From the NCBI GenBank assembly GCA_009731375.1, contig BJOX01000136.1:844340-878166 (forward strand): a stretch of 33,827 nt of DNA, in the 5' to 3' direction. The notes beneath the pieces are model-generated. The model was given only the letters and a program-made list of their open reading frames with translations, did not search any database and had not been told where the DNA came from. The position numbers and the translations under genes were made by a program. Origin of the DNA: Paulinella micropora (Eukaryota > Cercozoa > Imbricatea > Euglyphida). This document shows positions 1 to 7,884 of the stretch, piece by piece (position 1 is the first letter of the stretch; each line of letters starts with the position of its first letter).

Positions 1-19
1 AATGTCATACTAATTCAGA

Positions 20-170
20 TGCGCGTGCGGTCACTTAGAGGTTAGTGATGGTCACTATGAAGTTAGTGATGGTCACTATGAAGTTAGTGATGGTCACTTT
101 GAAGTTAGTGATGGTCACTTTGACGTTAGTGATGGTCACTTAGAGGTAAGTGATGGTCACTTAGAGGTTA
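20..170. repeat. Palindrome array A: 21-bp tandem repeat with dyad core
   Basis: The core AGTGATGGTCACT recurs at 44, 65, 86, 107, 128 and 149, exactly 21 bp apart, with a partial copy before 44. The core is an inverted repeat, AGTGA and TCACT around a 3-nt centre. A 21-bp period puts every dyad on the same helix face (two turns). The array ends in AATGCATTACATGTCAAG, a tail seen again in similar form after array B. It lies just upstream of the methyltransferase-like ORF, possibly in an intron, since TTTGGCAG at 218-225 looks like a splice acceptor. Confidence 0.95.
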
Positions 171-261
171 ATGCATTACATGTCAAGAGGAATAGTAATA
201 ATAATAGTAATAATATGTTTGGCAGGTTGGTGGTACCTCGGCGTTGGAAGTGGAATCGGAA

Positions 262-1113
262 ATGCCACCTTGGGTTTGTACCAGCTGTGGCAACATGAAT
301 AGGTTTTGTGTCACTGTATGCGTTCATGAGGATTGTGGGAATTCTAATCCTCGGTTTCTTCCGCCCGCTCCTGCCTGGCGGGTGCGACTAACGCAACAGT
401 TGAGGGGACCTTTACCTATTAGGGACCTTGGTAGTGTAGGTGATGGGATCGGTGGGACCTTGACTAGTCAATCCCTTGCGACATGTTTCGCAGGGATCCC
501 CAGGGATGAAAAAAAAGACATGTGTCTATTGGATATTGGGTGTGCATCGGGAGATGTGCTTCTTTTTGCCTTGAGCGATGATTGGGCTGCAGTCGCTGGC
601 ATAGAGACCAGACATTTTGAAATAGCATTCCTTAGCAGGTATGAAAAGTACAGCGTATTGTGGGCCGCACATGATAACTTGATAGGGGTTTGTTTAGATA
701 AGAGCTGTTTCTGCTCAATAAGTTCATACAATCCATCTATCAACCGCGTTGTGTGGTCGAAGGAGTTGCCTGTTATTCGATGGGGTGTAGAAGCTCAAGC
801 CGCTCGCGTTGGTTTAATACCACGTGCGTTGAACTGGAACAAGAACATAACAGTGTTCTTGTTCTGGAAAGGTTGGAAACCAGCCCATAAGCATAAAGTC
901 CTGTTGAAAATAATCAAGGACGAGCGGGTAAAGTATATCATGGTTACTGATAGCTGTAAATCAAACAGCATGTCCCACGACCACAGGGATACTCTTGGAG
1001 CTTTGCTCTCGCAAGGGTTTTTCCTGAAATCATACAGAACTGGTGTTAAAGCAGCGGGAAGTGGACAGGTGTACGCGTTTCTGCTCATGGAACGCATTGC
1101 CAAGCAAGGTTGA
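262..1113 (+). CDS. Zinc-finger plus class I SAM-methyltransferase-like protein
   Basis: The first ATG of a long open frame gives 283 aa, ending TGA at 1111-1113. The frame is open upstream to 214, so an upstream exon joined at the GGCAG acceptor (225/226) is possible. Residues 4-30 hold a compact Cys motif, WVCTSCGNMN, followed by Cys16, Cys20 and CGNSNP at 25-30; this resembles RanBP2-type or zinc-ribbon fingers. Residues 89-97, LLDIGCASG, match SAM-binding motif I, with an acidic GIE at 113-115 where motif II is expected. FLFWKGW (199-205) and GSGQVYAF (266-273) resemble the C-terminal strands of DOT1-like or algal class I methyltransferases as I remember them. The substrate is unknown. 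Palindrome arrays lie on both sides. A ribosomal or histone target would be guesswork. Confidence 0.7.
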   Translation: MPPWVCTSCGNMNRFCVTVCVHEDCGNSNPRFLPPAPAWRVRLTQQLRGPLPIRDLGSVGDGIGGTLTSQSLATCFAGIPRDEKKDMCLLDIGCASGDVLLFALSDDWAAVAGIETRHFEIAFLSRYEKYSVLWAAHDNLIGVCLDKSCFCSISSYNPSINRVVWSKELPVIRWGVEAQAARVGLIPRALNWNKNITVFLFWKGWKPAHKHKVLLKIIKDERVKYIMVTDSCKSNSMSHDHRDTLGALLSQGFFLKSYRTGVKAAGSGQVYAFLLMERIAKQG

Positions 1114-1199
1114 GGCATAGCCAGTTATCAGGTAATAATAATAATAATAATGATAATAATAATAATAATAATGATAACAATAAAATTTGTGGCTGAATG
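1114..1199 (+). repeat. (AAT)n tract after a possible splice donor
   Basis: TTATCAG/GTAATAAT at about 1131 looks like a GT donor, and (AAT)n with GAT variants follows. If it is used, the methyltransferase ORF would have a 3'-UTR intron containing array B, closing at the acceptor at 1517. The CTNNN...AAT layout mirrors the (AAT)n just before the ORF at 190-215. Confidence 0.5.
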
Positions 1200-1397
1200 C
1201 TAGTGATGATCACTACAATATTAGTGTTCATCACTAACGGATAAGTGATGGTTACTAAGCATGTAATGACGAGCAGTTAGTGATGTTCACTTAGAGGTTA
1301 GTGATGGTCACTTAGAGGTTAGTGATGGTCACTTAGAGGATAGTGATGGTCACTTAGAGGGTAGTGATGGTCACTTAGAAGTTAGTGATGATCACTT
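1200..1397. repeat. Palindrome array B between the two ORFs
   Basis: Nine dyads. The first three have variable spacing; the later ones repeat every 21 bp with AGTGATGGTCACT cores, as in array A. The array ends with AATGCATAGCATGTCAAG, nearly the same tail as array A. It sits between the candidate donor at 1131 and the acceptor at 1517. Confidence 0.93.
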
Positions 1398-1425
1398 AAT
1401 GCATAGCATGTCAAGATAAGTAGGA

Positions 1426-1428
<3 letters not shown>

Positions 1429-1494
<66 letters not shown>
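1429..1494 (+). repeat. (CT)n microsatellite / intronic polypyrimidine tract
   Basis: A pure CT run of about 66 nt is followed by TTTTGTGTTATTTTCCCG and TTTAG at 1513-1517. This is a textbook pyrimidine tract before a 3' splice site. Confidence 0.9.
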
Positions 1495-1495
<1 letters not shown>

Positions 1496-1517
1496 TTTGT
1501 GTTATTTTCCCGTTTAG

Positions 1518-1637
1518 GAAAACTCACATCTCACGGAACTAGAAATTGAGGGAGCATTGTATGATGAGCATTTGGAAATGACGGAGCAGGCTTTCAGAGA
1601 GCGACTAGAACAGTGGGCATTGAAGACAAAGATTTAG
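1518..1637 (+). CDS. Candidate exon, helical acidic peptide ending in TAG TGA
   Basis: Immediately after the strong acceptor at 1517, 39 codons are open. They begin ENSHLTELEIEGALYDEHLE and continue as an amphipathic, Glu-rich helix ending ALKTKI. The frame then meets TAG (1635-1637) and TGA (1638-1640). The next ORF (1644 onward) is in the same frame, so exon and ORF are one reading frame split by two stop codons. Options are a terminal exon of the upstream gene, a pseudogenised junction, or an unseen splice. I found no GT...AG pair that removes the stops and keeps the frame. Confidence 0.45.
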   Translation, partial: ENSHLTELEIEGALYDEHLEMTEQAFRERLEQWALKTKI

Positions 1638-1679
1638 TGACAGGTGCTACATCTTATCACCCTGTATGTGCTTTACCAA

Positions 1680-2276
1680 ATGCTTGCTGTGCTGCTAGTG
1701 CAGAAATACACCTTGCAGTCTGTACGGGGAGTCCACCCGGAGCTGCATATCGTGGTACTGGCAGCAGGCGGCGAGTTCGAATACGGGGATCCAGGACTGT
1801 GCGTTTACGGCTTCGAAGATGAGTTTGTCGGTGACGATCATGTGATTGTGCAGATATACCAGCACAGCAAGTGGCCCATGCAGAACGGGCAAAAATTGAA
1901 GGGTGTTTGGCCTTTTAACCAAAAAGCCAAGGACAACGGCTTAAGTGGAGAAGTGGTTTATAGTTGGCCTGGCTGGGACACCCACACGAAGCCAAAATAT
2001 TTAAAAATGACCAAACAACAGCTCCAAGATTTTGTACTGGCAGCATCTGCAACGGCAAGACCATGTGTAGTTAGTAATCCAAAGGAAAGAATGAAGACGG
2101 TCGCAACACAACGTGTCAAGCCCCCGAAGAGTGAAAGTAAAAAACCTAGTCATGTCTACGTTGACCTAGTAAATGACAAAGAAAATGATACAAACGTTCC
2201 AACAGTTCTAACAGGAACGAAACGAAGCGGTAAGCCAAGTACAAAGCGGGCAGAAATGATCGCCAGGGCAGGTTGA
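1680..2276 (+). CDS. Unrecognised protein with basic disordered C-terminus
   Basis: The frame is open from 1641; the first ATG is at 1680 (198 aa, TGA at 2274-2276). A folded-looking part (residues about 1-115) contains GGEFEYGDPGLCVYGFEDEF, an aromatic-rich stretch with KGVWPFNQKAKDNG, and VVYSWPGWDTHT. The last 80 residues are Lys/Ser/Thr-rich and probably disordered. An acceptor-like GCTGCTAGTGCAG at 1691-1703 would start the exon at Lys9 instead. The 3' end, ATCGCCAGGGCAGGTTGA, closely matches the 3' end of the methyltransferase ORF (ATTGCCAAGCAAGGTTGA), so both proteins end in a short Ile-Ala...Gly tail. I recognise no family. Arrays B and C flank it. Confidence 0.6.
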   Translation: MLAVLLVQKYTLQSVRGVHPELHIVVLAAGGEFEYGDPGLCVYGFEDEFVGDDHVIVQIYQHSKWPMQNGQKLKGVWPFNQKAKDNGLSGEVVYSWPGWDTHTKPKYLKMTKQQLQDFVLAASATARPCVVSNPKERMKTVATQRVKPPKSESKKPSHVYVDLVNDKENDTNVPTVLTGTKRSGKPSTKRAEMIARAG

Positions 2277-2369
2277 CAGGTTGGTAGCACTTTCTTTGTC
2301 ACTACGTATGTCAAGTAAAACATGACTAGGTTTTTTGCGTTAATTTCGGCTATCAGGAAGTCAGTAAGA

Positions 2370-3800
2370 ATGTAGTAGTGATCATCACTAATAATGTAGT
2401 GGTGAGTACTATGACTGTAGTGACTGTCACTTAACTAATTATTGTGGCGATGGCTCACTACTACTGAAGTCACTGTTACCAGCCAAGTATAGTGATGAGC
2501 ACTAAATAACTGTAGTTCCCATCACTTCCAAGAGTAGTGACGGGCACTACAGGTGTTTAGTGGTCATCACTAACAACAGGTAGTGACAAGCACTACATAT
2601 TTAGTGATCATCACTAACAACAGTTAGTCATGAGCACTACATTGTGTAGTGCTCATCACTACTGGTGTAGTGCTCATCACTACATACTGTTAGTGATGAT
2701 CACTATGCAACAGGTAGTGATGAGCACTACATTTGTAGTGCTCATCACTACATACTGTTAGTGATGAGCACTATGCAACAGTTAGTGATGAGCACTACAT
2801 TTGTATAGTGATCGTCACTAACAGTATGGTAGTGATGAGCACTACACTAGTAGTGATGAGCACTACATTTGTAGTGATCATCACTACATACTGTTAGTGA
2901 TGATCACTATGCAATAGGTAGTGATGAGCACTACATTTGTATAGTGATCATCACTAACAGTATGTAGTGATCAGCACTACACTAGTAGTGATGAGCACTA
3001 CATTTGTAGTGATCATCACTAACAGGATGTAGTGATGAGCACTACGGTGGTGTAGTGACCATCACTACCTTTTGTTAGTGATGGGCACTACGAAAATGTA
3101 GTGATCATCACTACAAACTTTTTTGTTTGAACTAATTTTTTAAGTGATCAGCACTATCTTTTGTAGTGATCGGCACTACGTTTCGTCGATTTATTAAAAT
3201 TTTTACCGTTAAGTGACGAGCACTCAATTCATAAGTGATGGGCACTACTTTTGTAGTGACGATCACTAGAGACACAGGCGAAGATACATTCAAAAGCTGT
3301 TGCTAGTGATGGTCACTACTTTTTTAGTGATCATCACTAGCTTTTTACTGATGTATAATTCAAAAATTGTAGTGATCATCACTACTTATTTTTAGTGACA
3401 ATCACTATTTTTTTTTATTTTTTTAAAAATCGAGTTCTAGCAGTGCTTGCTAGTGACGGTCACTAAATATGTAGTGATGGGCACTAACTTTTTAGTGATC
3501 ATCACTTAATAAGTGATCATCACTAAAATCACTACGTTTTGCACAGCAGTCGACCGTTACATCCGGAAACACTTCCATTTTGAGGTAGTGATCATCACTA
3601 CGTCGTTTAGTGATGAGGGAGAATCTAGGGGATGCAGTAGTGATATCACTACATTTGTTGAATTAAGGACAATGGAGGCGTAGTGATGATCACTACCTCA
3701 AAATTTTCATTATTATAGTGATGATCACTACGTTTTTTTAGTGATGTATCACTAACTTTTTGTAGTGATAATCACTACAAAAAGTTAGTGATGGTATTCC
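2370..3800. repeat. Palindrome array C: about 49 TAGTG-N5-CACTA dyads
   Basis: Some 49 sites in 1.4 kb share fixed arms TAGTG and CACTA with a variable 5-nt centre (ATCAT, ATGAG, ATGAT, ATCAG, ACCAT, ACGGT and others). Many are perfect 15-bp palindromes with one central base. Spacing is irregular, about 15-60 bp. Blocks of linker such as ACATTTG and ATACTGT recur, showing local duplications. Linkers become T-rich and longer towards 3.8 kb. The outer five bases are kept while the centre drifts, which suggests selection for the arms or copying of whole sites. Confidence 0.95.
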
Positions 3801-4009
3801 GTACTCGTAGTGTAAAGAATAAACCTTACTTTGAAATAAATAGACTTAAGATACGAAATGAAACAATAAATGAAATAATACAAAGCAGACTTGACGAGAA
3901 TGAAAAAGAAAGGATTGAGTTGGAGAAACAAAAAAGAGACTGCGAAAATAAAGCAAATGCTATCGACGAAATACTTGCGAAACGAATGGGAGAAAAAGAA
4001 AGAAATTAA
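3791..4009 (+). CDS. Small coiled-coil protein, unknown
   Basis: The ATG lies inside the last dyad of array C (GTTAGTGATGGTATTCC). It encodes 72 aa ending TAA. Residues about 20-70 are strongly charged with heptad-like spacing (NETINEIIQSRLDENEKERI, then EKQKRDCENKANAIDEILAK), predicting a coiled coil. Composition is A-rich, unlike the ORFs at 0.3-2.3 kb, so it may come from another source such as a mobile or viral-like insert. Coiled-coil residues continue in another frame to about 4070, hinting at a frameshift. No family recognised. Confidence 0.45.
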   Translation: MVFRTRSVKNKPYFEINRLKIRNETINEIIQSRLDENEKERIELEKQKRDCENKANAIDEILAKRMGEKERN

Positions 4010-4112
4010 AAGATAAAATTAAACAAATGAAACGAGAAAAAAGAGAGAAGAAGAACAAAAGAAAAAACAATTAAGATTATTTGAACATTAGTTAAGTGAT
4101 GAAAATTAACCA

Positions 4113-4220
4113 ATGGGAGTTGATGATGAGATAAAAACACGAAAGATGATTGATAGTGGAAAAACAACATCAGAAATAATTCAGACATATGAGAAATACA
4201 AAAGACAGAGAATTAATTGA
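4113..4220 (+). CDS. Possible decayed continuation of the coiled-coil ORF
   Basis: A 35-aa frame starts MGVDDEIKTRKMIDSGKTTS and ends TGA. It looks protein-like (charged helix, SGKTTSEIIQTYEKYK). Upstream in the same frame, QLRLFEH, then TAG, LSDEN, then TAA lead into it, so the frame may once have been open from about 4060. Either this is a decaying gene or TAG/TAA are read as amino acids. Low confidence as a functional gene. Confidence 0.3.
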   Translation: MGVDDEIKTRKMIDSGKTTSEIIQTYEKYKRQRIN

Positions 4221-4538
4221 AACAGTAGTTTTTACTACTAACTCCTTTTGCACATAGGAGTATAAACTAGTGTGCTTTCAATTAAAAAATTGGGCGAAAG
4301 CCCTCCTCATTTCAAAGAAATTTTATTTACAATACTTGTTTGTGTGGTAGGTGGTTGAGCCAGAGTTGCTTCTAAAGTGGAAGACGAAAAATGTAAATTA
4401 GTCCCTTTGGGACAATTGTCAATTGCTTGCTATTGAATAAATTTAATGATGTATGTGTGTTTTCTCGTAGTGTGCTGTAGAAGGCATTTTGTTTGTTTTT
4501 GTTTCTTTGTATTTATAATCAATAGGAGGGGCTGCAAC
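4221..4538 (+). other. Intergenic stretch with two small stem-loops
   Basis: GGGC-GAAA-GCCC at 4292-4303 is a 4-bp stem closed by a GNRA tetraloop. GTCCC-TTT-GGGAC at 4401-4413 overlaps the palindrome GACAATTGTC (4411-4420). Both sit in AT-rich DNA after the coiled-coil ORF and could be 3'-end structures. No gene seen. Confidence 0.5.
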
Positions 4539-4587
4539 AACCTGGAAGTGTCGAGAATTTGATAAAATTCACGACACCTTCTAGGTT
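4539..4587. repeat. Imperfect inverted repeat, about 22-bp arms
   Basis: AACCTGGAAGTGTCGAGAAT on the left pairs with AACCTAGAAGGTGTCGTGAA from the reverse complement of the right arm, around a GATA loop. It abuts the AAAG microsatellite. Probably a small foldback element or its end. Confidence 0.7.
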
Positions 4588-4599
4588 ATCAACTACTAA

Positions 4600-4740
4600 A
4601 GAAAGAAAGAAAGAAAGAAAGAAAGGAAGAAAGGAAGGAAGGAAAGGAAGGAAAGGAAGGAAGAAAGGAAGGAAGAAAGAAAGAAAGAAATTAAAGAAAG
4701 AAAGAAAGAAAGAAAGAAAAAGAAAAAGAAAAAGATAAAA
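4600..4740 (+). repeat. (AAAG)n / (GGAA)n purine microsatellite
   Basis: AAAG units drift to GGAA and AAAAAG. Poly-Phe/Ser frames on the other strand are artefacts of the repeat. Confidence 0.95.
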
Positions 4741-4753
4741 ATAGAGATATTCA

Positions 4754-4867
4754 ATGATACTAGGCGCTTTAGGTGGAATGCGCATGGCAAGTTACCTCCA
4801 AGTTGATCTGGTCAAGGATGTTTGGGCCATTGCGCAAACGTATCCCACAAAGAAGATATCCGCGTGA
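4754..4867 (+). CDS. Candidate exon with discoidin (F5/8 type C)-like core
   Basis: A 37-codon frame contains GALGGMRMASYLQVDLVKDV followed by WAIAQTYP, ending TGA. The SYLQVDL...V.AIA.T pattern matches the best conserved strand pair of F5/8 type C (discoidin) domains, extracellular adhesion modules common in animals. A GTATCC donor-like site at about 4839 would end the exon just after AIAQ. The rest of the domain would lie in the adjacent gap. The TGATATCGGCGATATC that follows is palindromic. This is a partial exon at best; the identity is inferred from motif memory. Confidence 0.35.
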   Translation: MILGALGGMRMASYLQVDLVKDVWAIAQTYPTKKISA

Positions 4868-4906
4868 TATCGGCGATATCCATATTTCGGCCACTTCATA
4901 GCCGGA

Positions 4907-5813
4907 NNNNNNNNNNNNNNNNNNNNNNNNNNNNNNNNNNNNNNNNNNNNNNNNNNNNNNNNNNNNNNNNNNNNNNNNNNNNNNNNNNNNNNNNNNNNNN
5001 NNNNNNNNNNNNNNNNNNNNNNNNNNNNNNNNNNNNNNNNNNNNNNNNNNNNNNNNNNNNNNNNNNNNNNNNNNNNNNNNNNNNNNNNNNNNNNNNNNNN
5101 NNNNNNNNNNNNNNNNNNNNNNNNNNNNNNNNNNNNNNNNNNNNNNNNNNNNNNNNNNNNNNNNNNNNNNNNNNNNNNNNNNNNNNNNNNNNNNNNNNNN
5201 NNNNNNNNNNNNNNNNNNNNNNNNNNNNNNNNNNNNNNNNNNNNNNNNNNNNNNNNNNNNNNNNNNNNNNNNNNNNNNNNNNNNNNNNNNNNNNNNNNNN
5301 NNNNNNNNNNNNNNNNNNNNNNNNNNNNNNNNNNNNNNNNNNNNNNNNNNNNNNNNNNNNNNNNNNNNNNNNNNNNNNNNNNNNNNNNNNNNNNNNNNNN
5401 NNNNNNNNNNNNNNNNNNNNNNNNNNNNNNNNNNNNNNNNNNNNNNNNNNNNNNNNNNNNNNNNNNNNNNNNNNNNNNNNNNNNNNNNNNNNNNNNNNNN
5501 NNNNNNNNNNNNNNNNNNNNNNNNNNNNNNNNNNNNNNNNNNNNNNNNNNNNNNNNNNNNNNNNNNNNNNNNNNNNNNNNNNNNNNNNNNNNNNNNNNNN
5601 NNNNNNNNNNNNNNNNNNNNNNNNNNNNNNNNNNNNNNNNNNNNNNNNNNNNNNNNNNNNNNNNNNNNNNNNNNNNNNNNNNNNNNNNNNNNNNNNNNNN
5701 NNNNNNNNNNNNNNNNNNNNNNNNNNNNNNNNNNNNNNNNNNNNNNNNNNNNNNNNNNNNNNNNNNNNNNNNNNNNNNNNNNNNNNNNNNNNNNNNNNNN
5801 NNNNNNNNNNNNN
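4907..5813. other. Assembly gap (907 N)
   Basis: Run of N. A (TTC)n tract begins at its right edge, so the gap is probably caused by repeat collapse. Confidence 0.99.
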
Positions 5814-5956
5814 TCTTCTTCTTCTTCTTCTTCTTCTTCTTCTTCTTCTTCTTCTTCTTCTTCTTCTTCTTCTTCTTCTTCTTCTTCTTCTTCTTCTTCT
5901 TCTTCTTCTTCTTCTTCTTCTTCTTCTTCTTCTTCTTCTCCTTCTTCTTCTTCTTC
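5814..5956 (+). repeat. (TTC)n microsatellite
   Basis: Nearly pure TTC for 143 nt from the gap edge. The strand is polypyrimidine and can form triplex DNA. Confidence 0.97.
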
Positions 5957-6130
5957 GTTTTTATTGAGAGAACAATTTTACCATTGGACTCAGGGAACGT
6001 CCACGTGAAAAGTATAGCTAGTAAGTTATACCTTTATCTAAGGTGGAAACCTATTTATTCAGTTGAGCGTATTGAGGAAGAGATTAAATTAGTATTCAGC
6101 GGCTCAGTATTAATATTATATAGTTATTAA
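5957..6130 (+). CDS. Open frame downstream of (TTC)n, possible exon
   Basis: 57 codons are open after the TTC tract, including TILPLDSGNVHVKSIASKLY and YSVERIEEEIKLVFSGS, ending TAA. The pyrimidine tract plus ATTGAG could serve as an acceptor near 5970. No family recognised. In AT-rich DNA an open frame this long is only suggestive. Confidence 0.25.
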   Translation, partial: VFIERTILPLDSGNVHVKSIASKLYLYLRWKPIYSVERIEEEIKLVFSGSVLILYSY

Positions 6131-6142
6131 AATTAATATTTC

Positions 6143-6226
6143 TGTCTCTCTCTCTATCTCTCACTCTCTCTCTGTGTGTGTGTGTGTGTGTGTGTCTCTC
6201 TCTCTCTCTCTCTCTCTCTCCCTTCC

Positions 6227-6312
<86 letters not shown>

Positions 6313-6340
6313 CCCCCCCCCCCCCCCCCCTCCCCCCCGG
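6143..6340 (+). repeat. (CT)n, (GT)n and poly-C tract up to a gap
   Basis: TCTCTC, then TGTGTG, then about 100 nt of TC with CCTTCC, then about 28 C before the gap at 6341-6469 (129 N). Confidence 0.95.
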
Positions 6341-6469
6341 NNNNNNNNNNNNNNNNNNNNNNNNNNNNNNNNNNNNNNNNNNNNNNNNNNNNNNNNNNNN
6401 NNNNNNNNNNNNNNNNNNNNNNNNNNNNNNNNNNNNNNNNNNNNNNNNNNNNNNNNNNNNNNNNNNNNN
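6341..6469. other. Assembly gap (129 N)
   Basis: The gap lies between two poly-C runs; a long C homopolymer probably spans it. Confidence 0.99.
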
Positions 6470-6899
6470 CCCCCCCCCCCCCCCCCCCCCCCCCCTTCAA
6501 ACACACAAGAAGAAGAAGAAGAAGAAGAAGAAGAAGAAGAAGAAGAAGAAGAAGAAGAAGAAAAAGAAGAAAAGAAGAAAAGAAGAAGAGAAGAAGAGAA
6601 GAGAAGAAGAGAAGAAGAGACAAGAGAAGCAAGGAAGGAAGCAAGGAAGCAAGGAAGCAGGAAAGAAAGAAGGAAAGAAAGAAGGAAAGAAAGAAGGAAA
6701 GAAAGAAGGAAAGAAAGAAGGAAAGAAAGAAGGAAGGAAGGAAGGAAGGTAGGTAGGAAGGAAGGAAGGAAGGAAGGAAGGAAAGACGGAGAGAAGGAGA
6801 GAAGGAGAGAAGGAAAGAAGGAAGAAGGAGGAAGGAGAAGAAGAAGAGGAAGAAGAAGAAGGAGGAGAGGAGGAGAGGAAGTAGGAAGGAAGAAAGAAG

Positions 6900-6931
<32 letters not shown>

Positions 6932-6950
6932 AGAGAAAAGACAAGACAAA
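6470..6950 (+). repeat. Poly-C then roughly 450-nt polypurine tract
   Basis: About 26 C, then (GAA)n, GGAA, AAAGAAGG and GAGAA variants with almost no pyrimidine on this strand up to about 6950. A long homopurine strand next to a homopyrimidine one is an H-DNA (triplex) candidate. Confidence 0.95.
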
Positions 6951-7022
6951 AAACACACACACGCATACACAGAAACACACAAACCCACTGCTCTCTTGAT
7001 GTGTGTCTTTGCCTGCGTGCAG

Positions 7023-7143
7023 TGTCCCTTCTGCGGTCTGGAGCAGTGGTCGGTACTGAAGGAGGGACAAGGCTTGTGTGGGGGCTGCAACAAGACCTCC
7101 AGCCTTGACAACCAAACGCCACTCTGCGTGGGCCCGCTTTCAG
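7023..7143 (+). CDS. Exon of Cys-rich (zinc-ribbon-like) protein
   Basis: Acceptor CTTTGCCTGCGTGCAG ends at 7022. The exon begins TGT CCC TTC TGC and encodes CPFCGLEQWS, then GQGLCGGCNKTSS and CVGPLS, and stops at the consensus donor TCAG/GTGAGAT (7144). Two CxxC pairs (CPFC and CGGC), 20 residues apart, fit a zinc-ribbon. It is 121 nt, ending in phase 1. The next exon (7354-7399) supplies the two missing bases and keeps the frame. Family not recognised. Confidence 0.6.
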
Positions 7144-7159
7144 GTGAGATTTTGTGTGA

Positions 7160-7205
7160 GGGGTGTGTGTGTGTGTGTGTGTGTTGTGTGTGTGTGTGTG
7201 TGTGT

Positions 7206-7243
<38 letters not shown>

Positions 7244-7344
7244 GTGTGTATGTGTGTGTGGTAGTAGATGATACAGAAAATCTCGGCAAGAATTTTTGCA
7301 AATTCTCNNNNNNNNNNGTGTGTGTGTGTGTGTGTGTGTGTGTG
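7160..7344 (+). repeat. Intronic (GT)n with a 10-N gap
   Basis: GT repeats at 7160-7262 and 7318-7344 lie inside the intron between the two exons. Gap at 7308-7317. Confidence 0.95.
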
Positions 7345-7353
7345 GTTGATTAG

Positions 7354-7399
7354 AAGGGTACTCGCTAGACGACATCAAGTGGAACCCTGCTGATCACCT
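7354..7399 (+). CDS. Exon, continuation of the Cys-rich protein
   Basis: TTGATTAG/AAGGG at 7353 is the acceptor and CACCT/GTGAGT at 7400 the donor. With the single G carried from the previous exon, it reads EGYSLDDIKWNPADH without stops and leaves two bases (CT). Without splicing, a TGA follows at once, which supports the donor. A GT...AG stretch of 53 nt (7400-7452) could be the next intron. Confidence 0.5.
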
Positions 7400-7884
7400 G
7401 TGAGTCGAGGCCACAACATTGCCCCTGCTGCGGTGCCATCGACAACTGTCAGACTGGCGGACCATTCTACACCACCCCGAACCTTTGGGTTTCGAGTGGG
7501 AGGGAACTGTTGTTTACAATAAGTGTCTTAGACTGAGACTATATTTTAGTAAATTGCGGACAGACTGAGGCCGCCTGCGGCGTCTTTACATTCATGCCCA
7601 CCCTTTGGGCCTGCCCGATTGATCACGATTGCCGCGCTGCGGTTCAGCACCTCCTTTCCCCGCAGAACCGTGATTGGAGGAAGTGAATAAGTAATTAGTC
7701 GTAGCGGCCCTTAATATTAATATTAATACTGTGACATTTCTGGTACTGGTGGCTACCTTCTTAGGGAGTGTCTATTAGTATTACATTAATATATTTAATA
7801 TATAATATATTATTAATAATATTAATTTTTACGCAAGCACTGTTTTCTGAATAGACTCTTGACTCGAATACTTGCCACTCGTAG
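7400..7884 (+). other. Non-repetitive stretch, probable intron(s)
   Basis: It holds one more possible Cys peptide (HCPCCGAIDNC, reading from 7417) that runs into a MITE-like end at 7463, then AT-rich blocks such as TTAATATTAATATTAATA. No firm gene seen. Confidence 0.4.
7463..7500 (+). mobile_element. Solo end of the ATTCTACACC MITE-like family
   Basis: CATTCTACACCACCCCGAA with ...GGGTTTCGAGTG matches the left end of the element at 10486. No matching right end was found nearby. Confidence 0.5.

Noticed and set aside
244-261. TTG start for the methyltransferase-like ORF (289 aa)
   Set aside because: A eukaryotic gene should start at ATG; the first in frame is 262, and upstream codons may belong to an earlier exon boundary.
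2370-3800. CRISPR-like appearance of array C
   Set aside because: Units are short dyads with irregular, recurring linkers rather than unique spacers, and the context is eukaryotic.
4292-4303. Histone mRNA 3' stem-loop
   Set aside because: The stem is only 4 bp and the GAAA loop does not match the histone consensus.
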